12,534 bases of DNA from CAZYVA01 sp964650695 (GTDB taxonomy: Bacteria; Bacillota; Clostridia; Lachnospirales; Lachnospiraceae), in assembly GCA_964650695.1 (NCBI GenBank), contig CAZYVA010000057.1, positions 1 to 12,534 on the forward strand. Reading direction: 5' to 3'. A model generated the notes under the pieces. That model was given only the letters and a program-made list of their open reading frames with translations, was not told the DNA's origin and did not search any database. Shown here piece after piece: positions 1-7,147 of this stretch. Numbering within the stretch: the stretch's first letter is position 1; every line of letters begins with the position of its first letter. Made by a program: the position numbers and the translations under genes.

Positions 1-1494
1 ACAGATTCGGGTAACAGCGAAAAGGTATTGGGAGCCGGGCATTTCCATATGGATTATCAGGACAATATCCATGCAGGCACGGCAACCGTGACGGTCATAG
101 GCAAAGATTCAGACGAAGAAGCGTCGGGCGAGGCTTCTTCGGGCGAACGGTATACGGGTTCGAGGACATTACATTTTACTATCGCGCCCGCGCCGGTCAG
201 TTCCTGCAAGATTGCCATATCCAATGCATCCTATACTGGAAAAGCGGTGACGCCCGCCGTCACGGCCACCTACAATGGGGAAGCGCTTGTTGAGGGTGTG
301 GATTATCAGGCTTCTTTTTCAGATAACAAGGCGATTGGCACAGCCGCCGCCGTGATCTCAGGGATCGGGGACTTCACAGGCACGGTTTCCCATAGCTTTA
401 AAGTCCGGCTTGCTTCCCCTTCTTTAAAAGCGAAAGCAAAGAGTTACAACACGATCAAACTCACATGGAACAAACCGAAAGCGGCGGACGGCTACCAGAT
501 CCAGAGAAGCACGTCTGCAGGTTCCGGTTTCAAAACGATCAAAAAATACAGTTCCGGTTCCAGGAAAAGCTATGTCAATCGTAAAGTGACCTGCGGCAAG
601 ACATATTATTACCGGATCCGTTCCTACGCAAAGATCAAAGTCAGGAAAAACGGCAAGACAAAAACAAAGACCGTTTACAGCCCATGGTCGGCCGTGGCTG
701 AAAAAGCGACCACTTTAGGCACGGTGAAGATTAAGAGCGCGGAAGGCTCTTCGAAAACCTCAGTGCGGATCACCTGGAAACGGTGCGCCGGGGCGCAGGG
801 ATATGAAATTTACCGCAGCACAACGCAGGATGGCGTTTATGAACTGGCCGGGACGGGCAAGGGTACCAGCTACATTGATAAAGAGCTGGAGGAGAACAGC
901 ATATGGTACTATAAAGTCCGGGCTTTCCGGAAGTCAAAGGGAAAGAAAACATACGGCGGGTTTTCAAAAGTCAAGGAAGGAAAGGTAAAAGAATCAAGCA
1001 GTTCCAGCAGCATCTATGACAATGATAAGCTGGCGGAGCTTTTTCCGGACGGCGTGCCTACGACGGCCGCGGCTATGCAGCCGTACCTGGCAAAGGTGGA
1101 AGTTCCGATCAAAGTCCTGAAAAGCGATAAGGTTACCATGTCTTCCGGCACGCTTACGCTAACGGTACATAAAGACCTGAAGGATAAAATATACGCCGCT
1201 TTTCTGGATATGTACAATATCAATTTCCCGATTACCAGCGGGACATACTGTTACAGTTGGCGGGATGTAACCGGTTCGAGCAGCCGGTCGCACCACAGCT
1301 ACGGCGTAGCGATCGATATCAACCCGGCGTCAAACCCTATGGTTGGTTATACCAGCGGCACATACGCTCCGGGGACAGACCCCTATTCCGTGACGCCGGC
1401 GGTTATTGCCATCTGGGAGAAATATGGGTTCTACTGGGGCGGGAATTTTAAAAGGGCAAAAGACTACATGCATTTCAGTTATACAGGGTACTAA
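1..1494 (+). CDS. Modular secreted peptidoglycan peptidase, M15 family (VanY/CwlK-like), 5' end missing
   Basis: The reading frame is open from base 1 and runs 497 codons to TAA, so the N-terminus and any signal peptide lie upstream. Order of parts: two Ig-like repeats of the type YxDNxxAGTAxVxxxGxGxYTG (about residues 18-65 and 74-135), two FN3-like modules (about 138-235 and 238-325, each with a TW near the start and a YYYR/YYKVR strand), a Ser-rich linker, then a C-terminal M15 peptidase domain (about 345-497). The peptidase shows SxHxxGxAxD with likely zinc ligands His432 and Asp439, then YGFYWGG and a final DYMHF with His491. This matches the M15 D,D-carboxypeptidase / L-Ala-D-Glu endopeptidase family, which trims cell-wall peptides outside the membrane. 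Exact bond specificity cannot be read from sequence. The first Ig-like repeat carries an acidic Ser/Glu-rich insertion (about residues 43-55). The next gene also encodes a secreted Ig-like protein, so the two may form a surface locus. Confidence 0.88.
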   Translation, partial: TDSGNSEKVLGAGHFHMDYQDNIHAGTATVTVIGKDSDEEASGEASSGERYTGSRTLHFTIAPAPVSSCKIAISNASYTGKAVTPAVTATYNGEALVEGVDYQASFSDNKAIGTAAAVISGIGDFTGTVSHSFKVRLASPSLKAKAKSYNTIKLTWNKPKAADGYQIQRSTSAGSGFKTIKKYSSGSRKSYVNRKVTCGKTYYYRIRSYAKIKVRKNGKTKTKTVYSPWSAVAEKATTLGTVKIKSAEGSSKTSVRITWKRCAGAQGYEIYRSTTQDGVYELAGTGKGTSYIDKELEENSIWYYKVRAFRKSKGKKTYGGFSKVKEGKVKESSSSSSIYDNDKLAELFPDGVPTTAAAMQPYLAKVEVPIKVLKSDKVTMSSGTLTLTVHKDLKDKIYAAFLDMYNINFPITSGTYCYSWRDVTGSSSRSHHSYGVAIDINPASNPMVGYTSGTYAPGTDPYSVTPAVIAIWEKYGFYWGGNFKRAKDYMHFSYTGY

Positions 1495-1623
1495 CGGCAG
1501 CCGGTATTCTCTTAAGCGCATCGCTGCTAGCCTCTGCCGTGGGATTTGTGTGTTTTGCGGAAAGCGGGTCTTCCAGAAGCGAAGGCCTTTCCCGGACAGA
1601 GGCTCAGCCCGGATTGGCGATAT

Positions 1624-1655
1624 ACAAGGGCGTCTCGTCGGAGACGCCCTTGTTT
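1624..1655 (+). terminator. Hairpin after the M15 gene, probable weak terminator
   Basis: The 12-bp arms 1625-1636 and 1641-1652 pair perfectly around a GTCG loop, and A1624-T1653 can extend the stem. Only three T follow (1653-1655), so termination may be partial and some readthrough into the phosphodiesterase gene is possible. I see no convincing promoter between this hairpin and the next start codon. Confidence 0.55.
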
Positions 1656-1692
1656 CAACAAAAGAAGGAAAGAGCGTAAAGGGGAAAAAGTT

Positions 1693-3153
1693 ATGGATAT
1701 GAAAAAAGCCATTTTGGCGGTTTGCTCCGCCTTTGTATTTGTCTGTCTGTGTTTGTTAAGCCCGCTGCACGCATCCGCGTCCGGGCTGGGAATGGGAACG
1801 CTTCAATGGCAAGGCGGCGTGGGGGAAATCAGTATGAAGGTGAAGGCGCCTTCCAAGGGGAAGCTGAAATGGACCAATTCAGCCTCCGTACGGGACGCCG
1901 CTGTAAAAATGACGGTAAAGCTGAAGATCAATAAGAAAAAAAATTCAAAGGTTCTGTGGCATAGCAGCAACAAAAAGGTCGCCACAGTGTCTTCGGATGG
2001 AAAAGTGACTTTCAAAAAAAGAGGCACGGTTACGATCACATGCAGGCTAAAGAACAGCAAAAATAAAGTGAAATGCCGCTTTACGGTAAAAAAGCGCGCG
2101 AAGAAGCTCGTCCTGTCAGACAAGTCAAAAGAAGTGCTGCCGGTTGGGAAAACATGCGCCCGGACGGCAAGCGTACTTCCGGCGGGCGCTTACGGCGGGG
2201 TAAAATGGAGCAGTTCCAATAAAAAGGTTGCTTCGGTCAGCAGCGATGGCACCGTGCTTGCCAAAAAGAAAGGCACGGCTGTTATTACAGCAACCTTGAA
2301 GGATGGTTCGAAGAAAAAAGTAAAGTATTCTGTAAAGGTGATCGGACGGATCACCCAGGGAAGCACGAAGTTTATTGCGCACCGGGGCTATAGCTCTGAG
2401 GCGCCGGAGAATACGGCCGCCGCGTTTGAACTGGCGGGCCAGGCGGGCTTCTGGGGCGCGGAATGCGATGTACAGATGACAAGAGATGGGAAGTTCGTGG
2501 TGATGCATGATGCTTCCTGCCTGCGGATGTGCGGGATTGACCGGAAGGTGTCGGATATGACCTATGCGCAGGTCACATCCGCGCCGATTATCAGCGGCAG
2601 TAACCTATCCAAATATCCAAAGGAACATCCTGCCAGCCTGTCGGACTTTCTGAATATCTGCCGCCGTTACCATATGGTTCCGTTTGTTGAAATTAAAATG
2701 GCGTATAATCAGGCGGCGGAAGGTGGGACGCTGGCATATCCGGCAAAGGACACCCTGTACGGGCAGGCGCTGCCGTCCGTGGACGGCTCTACGCTGGAGC
2801 GCCTGTATAAGGAAGTCAAAAGCATAATGGGGCGCAATCCGTGTGTGTTTATTGCCTTTGATTACAATAACCTGATCAAACTCAAAAGTCTAAAGGATAG
2901 CGACCCTTCGGGAGGCAATGTTACGTTCCAGCATTTATCCGGGAGCCTGGAAACATTGGGGACATATCCTTATCTTCAGGATCATATCGGGCTGGCTATC
3001 TATCATGCCGCTTTAGCGCCTGCGCAGGTTCCGGGTGTGGCCGGGCAGGGCATCCCGGTCAATGTGTGGACGGTGGATAATGCGGGAAAAACGCTGAAGT
3101 ATGTAAAGGCAGGCGTGCAGTATATCACGACCCGTGTGAAGGTATGGCAGTGA
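1693..3153 (+). CDS. Secreted glycerophosphodiester phosphodiesterase with two N-terminal BIG2-like domains
   Basis: I chose the ATG at 1693 because it follows a GGGGAAAAAG purine tract and begins a clear signal peptide: MDMKK, a hydrophobic core at residues 5-22, and an Ala/Ser cleavage region near 26-30. This gives 486 aa, although the frame stays open upstream. Two BIG2-like (bacterial Ig) repeats follow at about 60-133 and 138-217; both contain SSNKKVA-x-VSSDG followed by GT-V-IT. The GDPD domain fills about 225-486: HRG with His230, PEN with Glu239, ECD with Glu257 and Asp259, and MHD with His272, the usual catalytic and metal residues; near the C-terminus are VNVWTVDN and ITT. The family hydrolyses glycerophosphodiesters to glycerol-3-phosphate and an alcohol. 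Outside the cell, likely substrates are deacylated phospholipids or teichoic-acid-type polymers (inference). It sits 198 bases after the M15 gene, with a hairpin between them. Confidence 0.9.
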   Translation: MDMKKAILAVCSAFVFVCLCLLSPLHASASGLGMGTLQWQGGVGEISMKVKAPSKGKLKWTNSASVRDAAVKMTVKLKINKKKNSKVLWHSSNKKVATVSSDGKVTFKKRGTVTITCRLKNSKNKVKCRFTVKKRAKKLVLSDKSKEVLPVGKTCARTASVLPAGAYGGVKWSSSNKKVASVSSDGTVLAKKKGTAVITATLKDGSKKKVKYSVKVIGRITQGSTKFIAHRGYSSEAPENTAAAFELAGQAGFWGAECDVQMTRDGKFVVMHDASCLRMCGIDRKVSDMTYAQVTSAPIISGSNLSKYPKEHPASLSDFLNICRRYHMVPFVEIKMAYNQAAEGGTLAYPAKDTLYGQALPSVDGSTLERLYKEVKSIMGRNPCVFIAFDYNNLIKLKSLKDSDPSGGNVTFQHLSGSLETLGTYPYLQDHIGLAIYHAALAPAQVPGVAGQGIPVNVWTVDNAGKTLKYVKAGVQYITTRVKVWQ

Positions 3154-3166
3154 TCATCGCATAAGG

Positions 3167-3227
3167 AACTGCCACGGGATCATTTATCCTGCGCGATCCG
3201 CGCAAGTGGTTCCGTGGCAGTTTTTTT
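3167..3227 (+). terminator. Two-tier Rho-independent terminator after the GDPD gene
   Basis: The arms 3167-3177 (AACTGCCACGG) and 3212-3222 pair perfectly. An inner hairpin, TGCGCG at 3190-3195 with CGCGCA at 3199-3204, stacks inside, and a run of seven T starts at 3221. It closes the surface-protein block and isolates it from the rhamnose operon. Confidence 0.85.
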
Positions 3228-3296
3228 GTGCCTGCCTTTGTGGGCATCAGGCGTTTTTTGTTTATTTCCTTCCTACATTTTTTACGGAAAAGTGAA

Positions 3297-3318
3297 AACA
3301 ATATTGCAAAGCATTGTT
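3297..3318. promoter_or_regulatory. Candidate operator overlapping the rha -35 box
   Basis: A perfect inverted repeat AACAAT-N10-ATTGTT spans the -35 hexamer of the rhamnose promoter, and within it CAATATTG (3299-3306) is itself palindromic. The position suits a repressor that blocks RNA polymerase. The cognate regulator is not in the window, so the family (LacI, DeoR, GntR or other) is unknown. A loose match to a CcpA cre site (TGAAAACAATATTG at 3293-3306) overlaps it but lacks the central CG. Confidence 0.4.
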
Positions 3319-3332
3319 CTTTTTTGGATAAT
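3304..3332 (+). promoter_or_regulatory. Sigma-A promoter of the rhamnose operon
   Basis: TTGCAA at 3304-3309 and GATAAT at 3327-3332 are separated by exactly 17 bases. The predicted start of transcription is near 3339, leaving an 80-base leader before rhaB. No other comparable promoter is seen between the upstream terminator and rhaB. Confidence 0.7.
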
Positions 3333-3417
3333 AGAGATGGTAAATCCAAAAGATACCAATGTGGAAGATTTCAAAGATTTGTTCCGTAAACGGATATAGA
3401 TCAAGCGGGGGTTGAAA

Positions 3418-4833
3418 ATGAGGCAGTATTATCTTGCGGTAGATATCGGGGCGTCCAGCGGACGCCACATGCTTGCGTGGGTAGAGGAAGGACGGATATG
3501 CCTGGAGGAGATTTACCGTTTCCCGAATGGGATGAAAGAAAAGGACGGGCATCTTTGCTGGGATTTGGAGGCGTTGTTTGGCGAAATTGTCAATGGCCTT
3601 GCGAAATGTAAAGAGCTGGGGAAGATCCCGCTTACGATGGGCATCGATACGTGGGGCGTGGATTATGTGCTTTTGGATCCCGGCGGGAAGGTTTTGGGCA
3701 GGACATACGGCTACCGTGACCGCCGGACGGATGGGATGGATGGGAAAGTTTATGAAATCATCCCTCTGAAGGAATTGTACAAAAGGACCGGTATCCAAAA
3801 GCAGATGTTCAATACCATCTATCAGTTAATGGCGGTCAGGGAGCAGGAGCCGGAGCTTATGGAGCAGGCGGCGCATATGCTTTTGATCCCGGACTATTTC
3901 AATTACCTCCTGACCGGTGAGATGAAGACGGAATACACCAACGCAACGACTACCCAACTGGTCCATCCTGTGACAAAGGACTGGGACAGGGATCTGATCG
4001 GGCGCCTTGGATATAAACAGGAGATTTTTGGCGACATCTCGATGGCGGGCACGCCGGTCGGCATGTTGCGGAAAGAGATGGAAGAAAAGGTCGGATTTAA
4101 CCTGTCTGTCCTACAGGCCGCGACCCATGACACGGCGTCGGCCGTACTCTCCGTGCCCGCGCTGGGGGATGATTTTTGCTATATCAGCTCCGGGACATGG
4201 TCGTTGATGGGTGTGGAGAGAAGGGAAGCGGACTGCTCCGAGGAAGCGTGCGCGGCAAATCTTACCAATGAGGGCGGATATGAGTACCGTTTCCGGTTCA
4301 TCAAGAATATCATGGGCCTGTGGATGATCCAGTCCGCCAGGCATGAGTGGAAGGATGGATACTCCTTTGCCGAGCTGTGTGAAATGGCGGAAGAATGCGG
4401 CGGCTTCCCATCAAGGGTAGACGTCAACGATCCCATGTTCATGGCGCCGGAAAGCATGGTACGGGCGGTACAGGACTACTGTGAAAGCACCGGCCAGCAG
4501 GTCCCGGAGACGGTCGGGGAGGTTTCGGCGGTCATTTACCAGAGCCTTGCGGAAAGCTACAGGAGCGCGGTGAAAGAACTGGAGGCTGTCACAGGCAGGA
4601 CTTACGAGTGTATCCATGTTGTGGGCGGAGGCTCCAACGCGGATTACCTGAACCAGCTAACGGCCAAAAGAACGGGTAAGACGGTGTACGCCGGCCCTGG
4701 CGAGGCAACCGCCATCGGGAACGCAATGGTCCAGATGATAAAGGCAGGCGAGTTTTCTACGGTGGAGGAGGCGAGGAAAGCCATTTTCCACTCGTTTGCA
4801 GTGAAGGCATTTCCCGGATCTGCGCAGGCATAA
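3418..4833 (+). CDS. rhaB: Rhamnulokinase
   Basis: This FGGY-family sugar kinase phosphorylates L-rhamnulose at C1 with ATP in the cytoplasm, the second step of L-rhamnose catabolism. Visible motifs, numbered from ATG 3418, are the N-terminal phosphate loop DIGASSGR (9-16), IDTWGVDYVLLD, the catalytic ATHDTASAV with Asp238, the SGTWSLMG motif, and the C-terminal nucleotide-binding VVGGGSNADYLNQLTA. The 471-aa length fits the family. A TTG at 3412 in the same frame directly abuts the GGGGG Shine-Dalgarno-like tract (3407-3411), whereas ATG 3418 leaves a 6-base spacer, so I prefer the ATG. It is the first gene of the rha operon, with rhaA 115 bases downstream. Confidence 0.95.
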   Translation: MRQYYLAVDIGASSGRHMLAWVEEGRICLEEIYRFPNGMKEKDGHLCWDLEALFGEIVNGLAKCKELGKIPLTMGIDTWGVDYVLLDPGGKVLGRTYGYRDRRTDGMDGKVYEIIPLKELYKRTGIQKQMFNTIYQLMAVREQEPELMEQAAHMLLIPDYFNYLLTGEMKTEYTNATTTQLVHPVTKDWDRDLIGRLGYKQEIFGDISMAGTPVGMLRKEMEEKVGFNLSVLQAATHDTASAVLSVPALGDDFCYISSGTWSLMGVERREADCSEEACAANLTNEGGYEYRFRFIKNIMGLWMIQSARHEWKDGYSFAELCEMAEECGGFPSRVDVNDPMFMAPESMVRAVQDYCESTGQQVPETVGEVSAVIYQSLAESYRSAVKELEAVTGRTYECIHVVGGGSNADYLNQLTAKRTGKTVYAGPGEATAIGNAMVQMIKAGEFSTVEEARKAIFHSFAVKAFPGSAQA

Positions 4834-4840
4834 AGCAAGG

Positions 4841-4862
4841 CGGCAGTTTCAAAATCCTGCCG
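4841..4862 (+). other. Small hairpin in the rhaB-rhaA spacer
   Basis: CGGCAG (4841-4846) pairs with CTGCCG (4857-4862) around a 10-base loop, just after the rhaB stop. There is no T run, so it is not a terminator. A second weak GGCG/CGCC stem lies at 4875-4890. It could affect transcript processing or stability, but the stems are short and could be chance. Confidence 0.25.
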
Positions 4863-4948
4863 GAATGTGCGGATGGCGTCTGAAAGCGCCTAAAGCAGTC
4901 CGGCGAGGGCTTTTGTTTCAGAAATTATGGAAAACCAGGAGGAATGAT

Positions 4949-6220
4949 ATGGACATTCAAACACGTTATGAAGAGGCGAAGAAACGCTATGCGGCGGTTG
5001 GGGTGGATACCGGCGCGGCGATGGCAAAAGCGAAGGAAACCGCGGTCTCCCTCCATTGCTGGCAGGGAGATGATGTGAGGGGCTTTGACGGCGACCCGTC
5101 GAAGGCATTGACCGGGGGCATCCAGACTACTGGCAATTATCCGGGAAGGGCATCGACGCCGGAAGAATTGTTCGCGGATCTGGACAAGGCGCTGGGCCTG
5201 ATGCCGGGGAAGAAAAAGATCAATGTCCACGCAAGCTATGCCATCTTTGAGGAAGGGGAATATGCGGACCGCGACCGGATCGAGCCGAAGCATTTTCAGA
5301 GGTGGGTGGATTTTGCAAAGGAGCGGGGGATGGGGCTGGATTTCAACCCGACCTTCTTTTCCCATGATAAAGTCAAAGACGGGCTGACCCTGTCAAGCCC
5401 GGACGAAGCGACGAGAAGGTTCTGGATCGACCATGGAAAAGCATGCATCCGCATTTCACAGTACATGGCGGAGCAGACCGGTATCCCCTGCGTCATGAAC
5501 ATCTGGACCGGCGACGGCTTCAAGGACATCCCGGCAGACCGGATGGGCCCGCGCCAGCGTTACAGGGCGTCGATCGAGGAGATCCTTTCCGAACCGTTTG
5601 ACTTCAGCCTGGTGAAGCCGTGTGTAGAATCCAAAGTTTTCGGCATCGGTGTTGAGGCTTACACAGCCGGAAGCGGGGAGTTTTCCCTTTTGTTTGCCGC
5701 CATGAATAAGGACAGGTGCATCCCGCTGATGGACAACGGGCATTACCACCCGACCGAGGTGGTATCGGACAAGATCCCGGCGCTGCTTACATTTTTCCCG
5801 GAGATCGCGCTCCATGTGACACGCCCCATCCGCTGGGATTCCGACCATGTGGTGCTTTTGGACGATGAGACGAAAGAGATCGCCAAGGAGATTGTCCGCT
5901 GCGGCGGGCTGGATGGCAGGGTGGATATCGCGCTGGATTATTTTGACGCCAGCATCAACCGCATCTGTGCATGGGTGGTTGGGTTCCGCAATTTTGAAAA
6001 AGCGCTCCTGTACGCGCTTTTGACCCCCCATGAGGCGTTGAAAAAACTGCAGGACGCCAACCGCATGACCGAACTGATGGTCAGGCAGGAAGAATTAAAG
6101 ACCCTCCCCTTTGGCGACGTATGGGCGGCGTATTGTGAAGCATGCGGCGTCCCGGATGATGGCGGATGGTTTGATGAGATTCAAAAATATGAAGCAGATG
6201 TTTTAAGCAGAAGAGCTTAA
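4949..6220 (+). CDS. rhaA: L-rhamnose isomerase
   Basis: This metal-dependent TIM-barrel enzyme interconverts L-rhamnose and L-rhamnulose. The start ATG at 4949 has an AGGAGG site at 4937-4942 with ideal spacing; the open frame reaches back to 4865 but that extension is not conserved. The 423-aa product is close to the roughly 420 aa of known RhaA proteins. Recognisable blocks are HCWQGDDVRGF (36-46), TGGIQTTGNYPG, NIWTGDGFKDIPADR, GVEAYTAGS with Glu236, LMDNGHYHPTE with Asp262 and His265, and HVTRPIRWDSDHVVLLDD with His289, Asp297 and Asp299. As recalled, these correspond at a constant offset to metal ligands of the E. coli enzyme. It is the middle gene of the operon, although its reaction comes first in the pathway. 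Confidence 0.96.
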   Translation: MDIQTRYEEAKKRYAAVGVDTGAAMAKAKETAVSLHCWQGDDVRGFDGDPSKALTGGIQTTGNYPGRASTPEELFADLDKALGLMPGKKKINVHASYAIFEEGEYADRDRIEPKHFQRWVDFAKERGMGLDFNPTFFSHDKVKDGLTLSSPDEATRRFWIDHGKACIRISQYMAEQTGIPCVMNIWTGDGFKDIPADRMGPRQRYRASIEEILSEPFDFSLVKPCVESKVFGIGVEAYTAGSGEFSLLFAAMNKDRCIPLMDNGHYHPTEVVSDKIPALLTFFPEIALHVTRPIRWDSDHVVLLDDETKEIAKEIVRCGGLDGRVDIALDYFDASINRICAWVVGFRNFEKALLYALLTPHEALKKLQDANRMTELMVRQEELKTLPFGDVWAAYCEACGVPDDGGWFDEIQKYEADVLSRRA

Positions 6221-6250
6221 GTTACTATGGGCGGCCTTCCAGACCGCGAA

Positions 6251-6269
6251 CCGTAGCGGACAGCTACGG
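6251..6269 (+). other. Intercistronic hairpin between rhaA and rhaD
   Basis: CCGTAGC (6251-6257) and GCTACGG (6263-6269) form a perfect 7-bp stem with a 5-base loop, 14 bases before the AAAGGAG site of rhaD. There is no T run after it, so transcription should continue. It may stabilise or set processing of the mRNA, which would allow different expression of the two genes (inference). Confidence 0.4.
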
Positions 6270-6298
6270 ATCATCAAAGAAAAGGAGTTGTGTCTGAT

Positions 6299-7126
6299 AT
6301 GAAAGTTTTAGACGCTGAATTCGCGCAGGGCTACATCCGTATGTGCGACGATGGCTGGCGGCAGGGCTGGCATGAAAGGAACGGCGGGAACTGTACGTAC
6401 CGTATCAAAAAAGAAGATGTGGAATCGATCAGGGAGGATTTGAGGTTTGACGCGCAGTGGAAGGATATCGGCACGTCTGTGCCGAAGCTGGCGGGGGAAT
6501 TTTTCCTTGTGACAGGAAGCGGGAAGTATTTCCGCAACGTGATCCTGGATCCGGAGGATGGGATCGCAGTGATCGAGATCGACGGAAAAGGTGAGCGTTA
6601 CCGTATCTGCTGGGGGCTTGTAAACGGCGGCCGCCCGACCAGTGAGCTTCCGTCCCACCTGATGAACCACGAGGTCAAAATGCAGGCGGCCGGCGGCGCG
6701 CACCGGGTGATTTACCATGCGCATCCGGCCAATATTATTGCGCTGACGTTTGTGCTCCCGCTGGAGGATCAAGTATTCACGAGGGAATTGTGGGAGTCCA
6801 TGACAGAATGCCCGGTCGTGTTCAGCAAAGGGGTCGGCGTGATCGAGTGGATGGTTCCCGGAGGAAGGGAAATCGCCGTCAGGTCCAGCGAACTCATGAA
6901 AGAGTATGACGTCATCGTCTGGGCGCACCACGGATTGTTCTGTTCGGGGACGGATTTTGACGAGACGTTTGGCTTGATGCATACGGTGGAAAAATCTGCC
7001 GAGATTCTTGTCAAAGTGCTGTCTATGGGGCCCGCGAAGCTTCAGACCATCCAGCCGGACGGCTTCCGCAGGCTGGCGGGTGAGTTTGGGGTGGAACTTC
7101 CGGAAAAATTCCTGTATGAGAAATAG
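6299..7126 (+). CDS. rhaD: Rhamnulose-1-phosphate aldolase
   Basis: This class II zinc aldolase cleaves L-rhamnulose 1-phosphate into dihydroxyacetone phosphate and L-lactaldehyde. From ATG 6299 the product is 275 aa, almost the same length as E. coli RhaD. GWHERNGGN at 23-31 matches the family's phosphate-binding start. Glu116 in PTSELPSH, His140 and His142 in YHAHPAN, and His211 in WAHHGLF fit the catalytic Glu and three zinc His residues, one position off the E. coli numbering as recalled. A GTG at 6290 in frame is only 2 bases from the GGAG site (6284-6287); ATG 6299 is 11 bases away, so the ATG is the likelier start. It is the last gene of the rha operon; L-lactaldehyde reductase is not seen here. 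Confidence 0.95.
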   Translation: MKVLDAEFAQGYIRMCDDGWRQGWHERNGGNCTYRIKKEDVESIREDLRFDAQWKDIGTSVPKLAGEFFLVTGSGKYFRNVILDPEDGIAVIEIDGKGERYRICWGLVNGGRPTSELPSHLMNHEVKMQAAGGAHRVIYHAHPANIIALTFVLPLEDQVFTRELWESMTECPVVFSKGVGVIEWMVPGGREIAVRSSELMKEYDVIVWAHHGLFCSGTDFDETFGLMHTVEKSAEILVKVLSMGPAKLQTIQPDGFRRLAGEFGVELPEKFLYEK

Positions 7127-7147
7127 GAAGCGGGGACGCTTGTAAAC

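Noticed and set aside
1546..1692. 49-residue upstream extension of the GDPD protein
   Set aside because: It would bury the signal peptide behind an Arg-rich stretch and includes the terminator hairpin; ATG 1693 has a purine-rich ribosome site.
3293..3306. CcpA cre-like site TGAAAACAATATTG
   Set aside because: It lacks the conserved central CG and the 3' CA; the overlapping inverted repeat explains the bases better.
3214..3399. 61-codon hydrophobic ORF starting at a GTG in the terminator stem upstream of rhaB
   Set aside because: Its first residues are translations of the terminator T run, it has no ribosome site, and it crosses the rha promoter.
3337..3399. 20-codon ORF (MVNPKDTNVEDFKDLFRKRI) at the predicted rha transcription start
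   Set aside because: The ATG lies at or before the expected +1 and has no usable ribosome site. Its composition is protein-like, but the evidence is too thin to call a leader peptide.
6308..6982. 224-codon minus-strand ORF opposite rhaD
   Set aside because: It is a shadow frame of a gene with clear RhaD motifs, His/Arg-rich as expected of GC-biased antisense frames.
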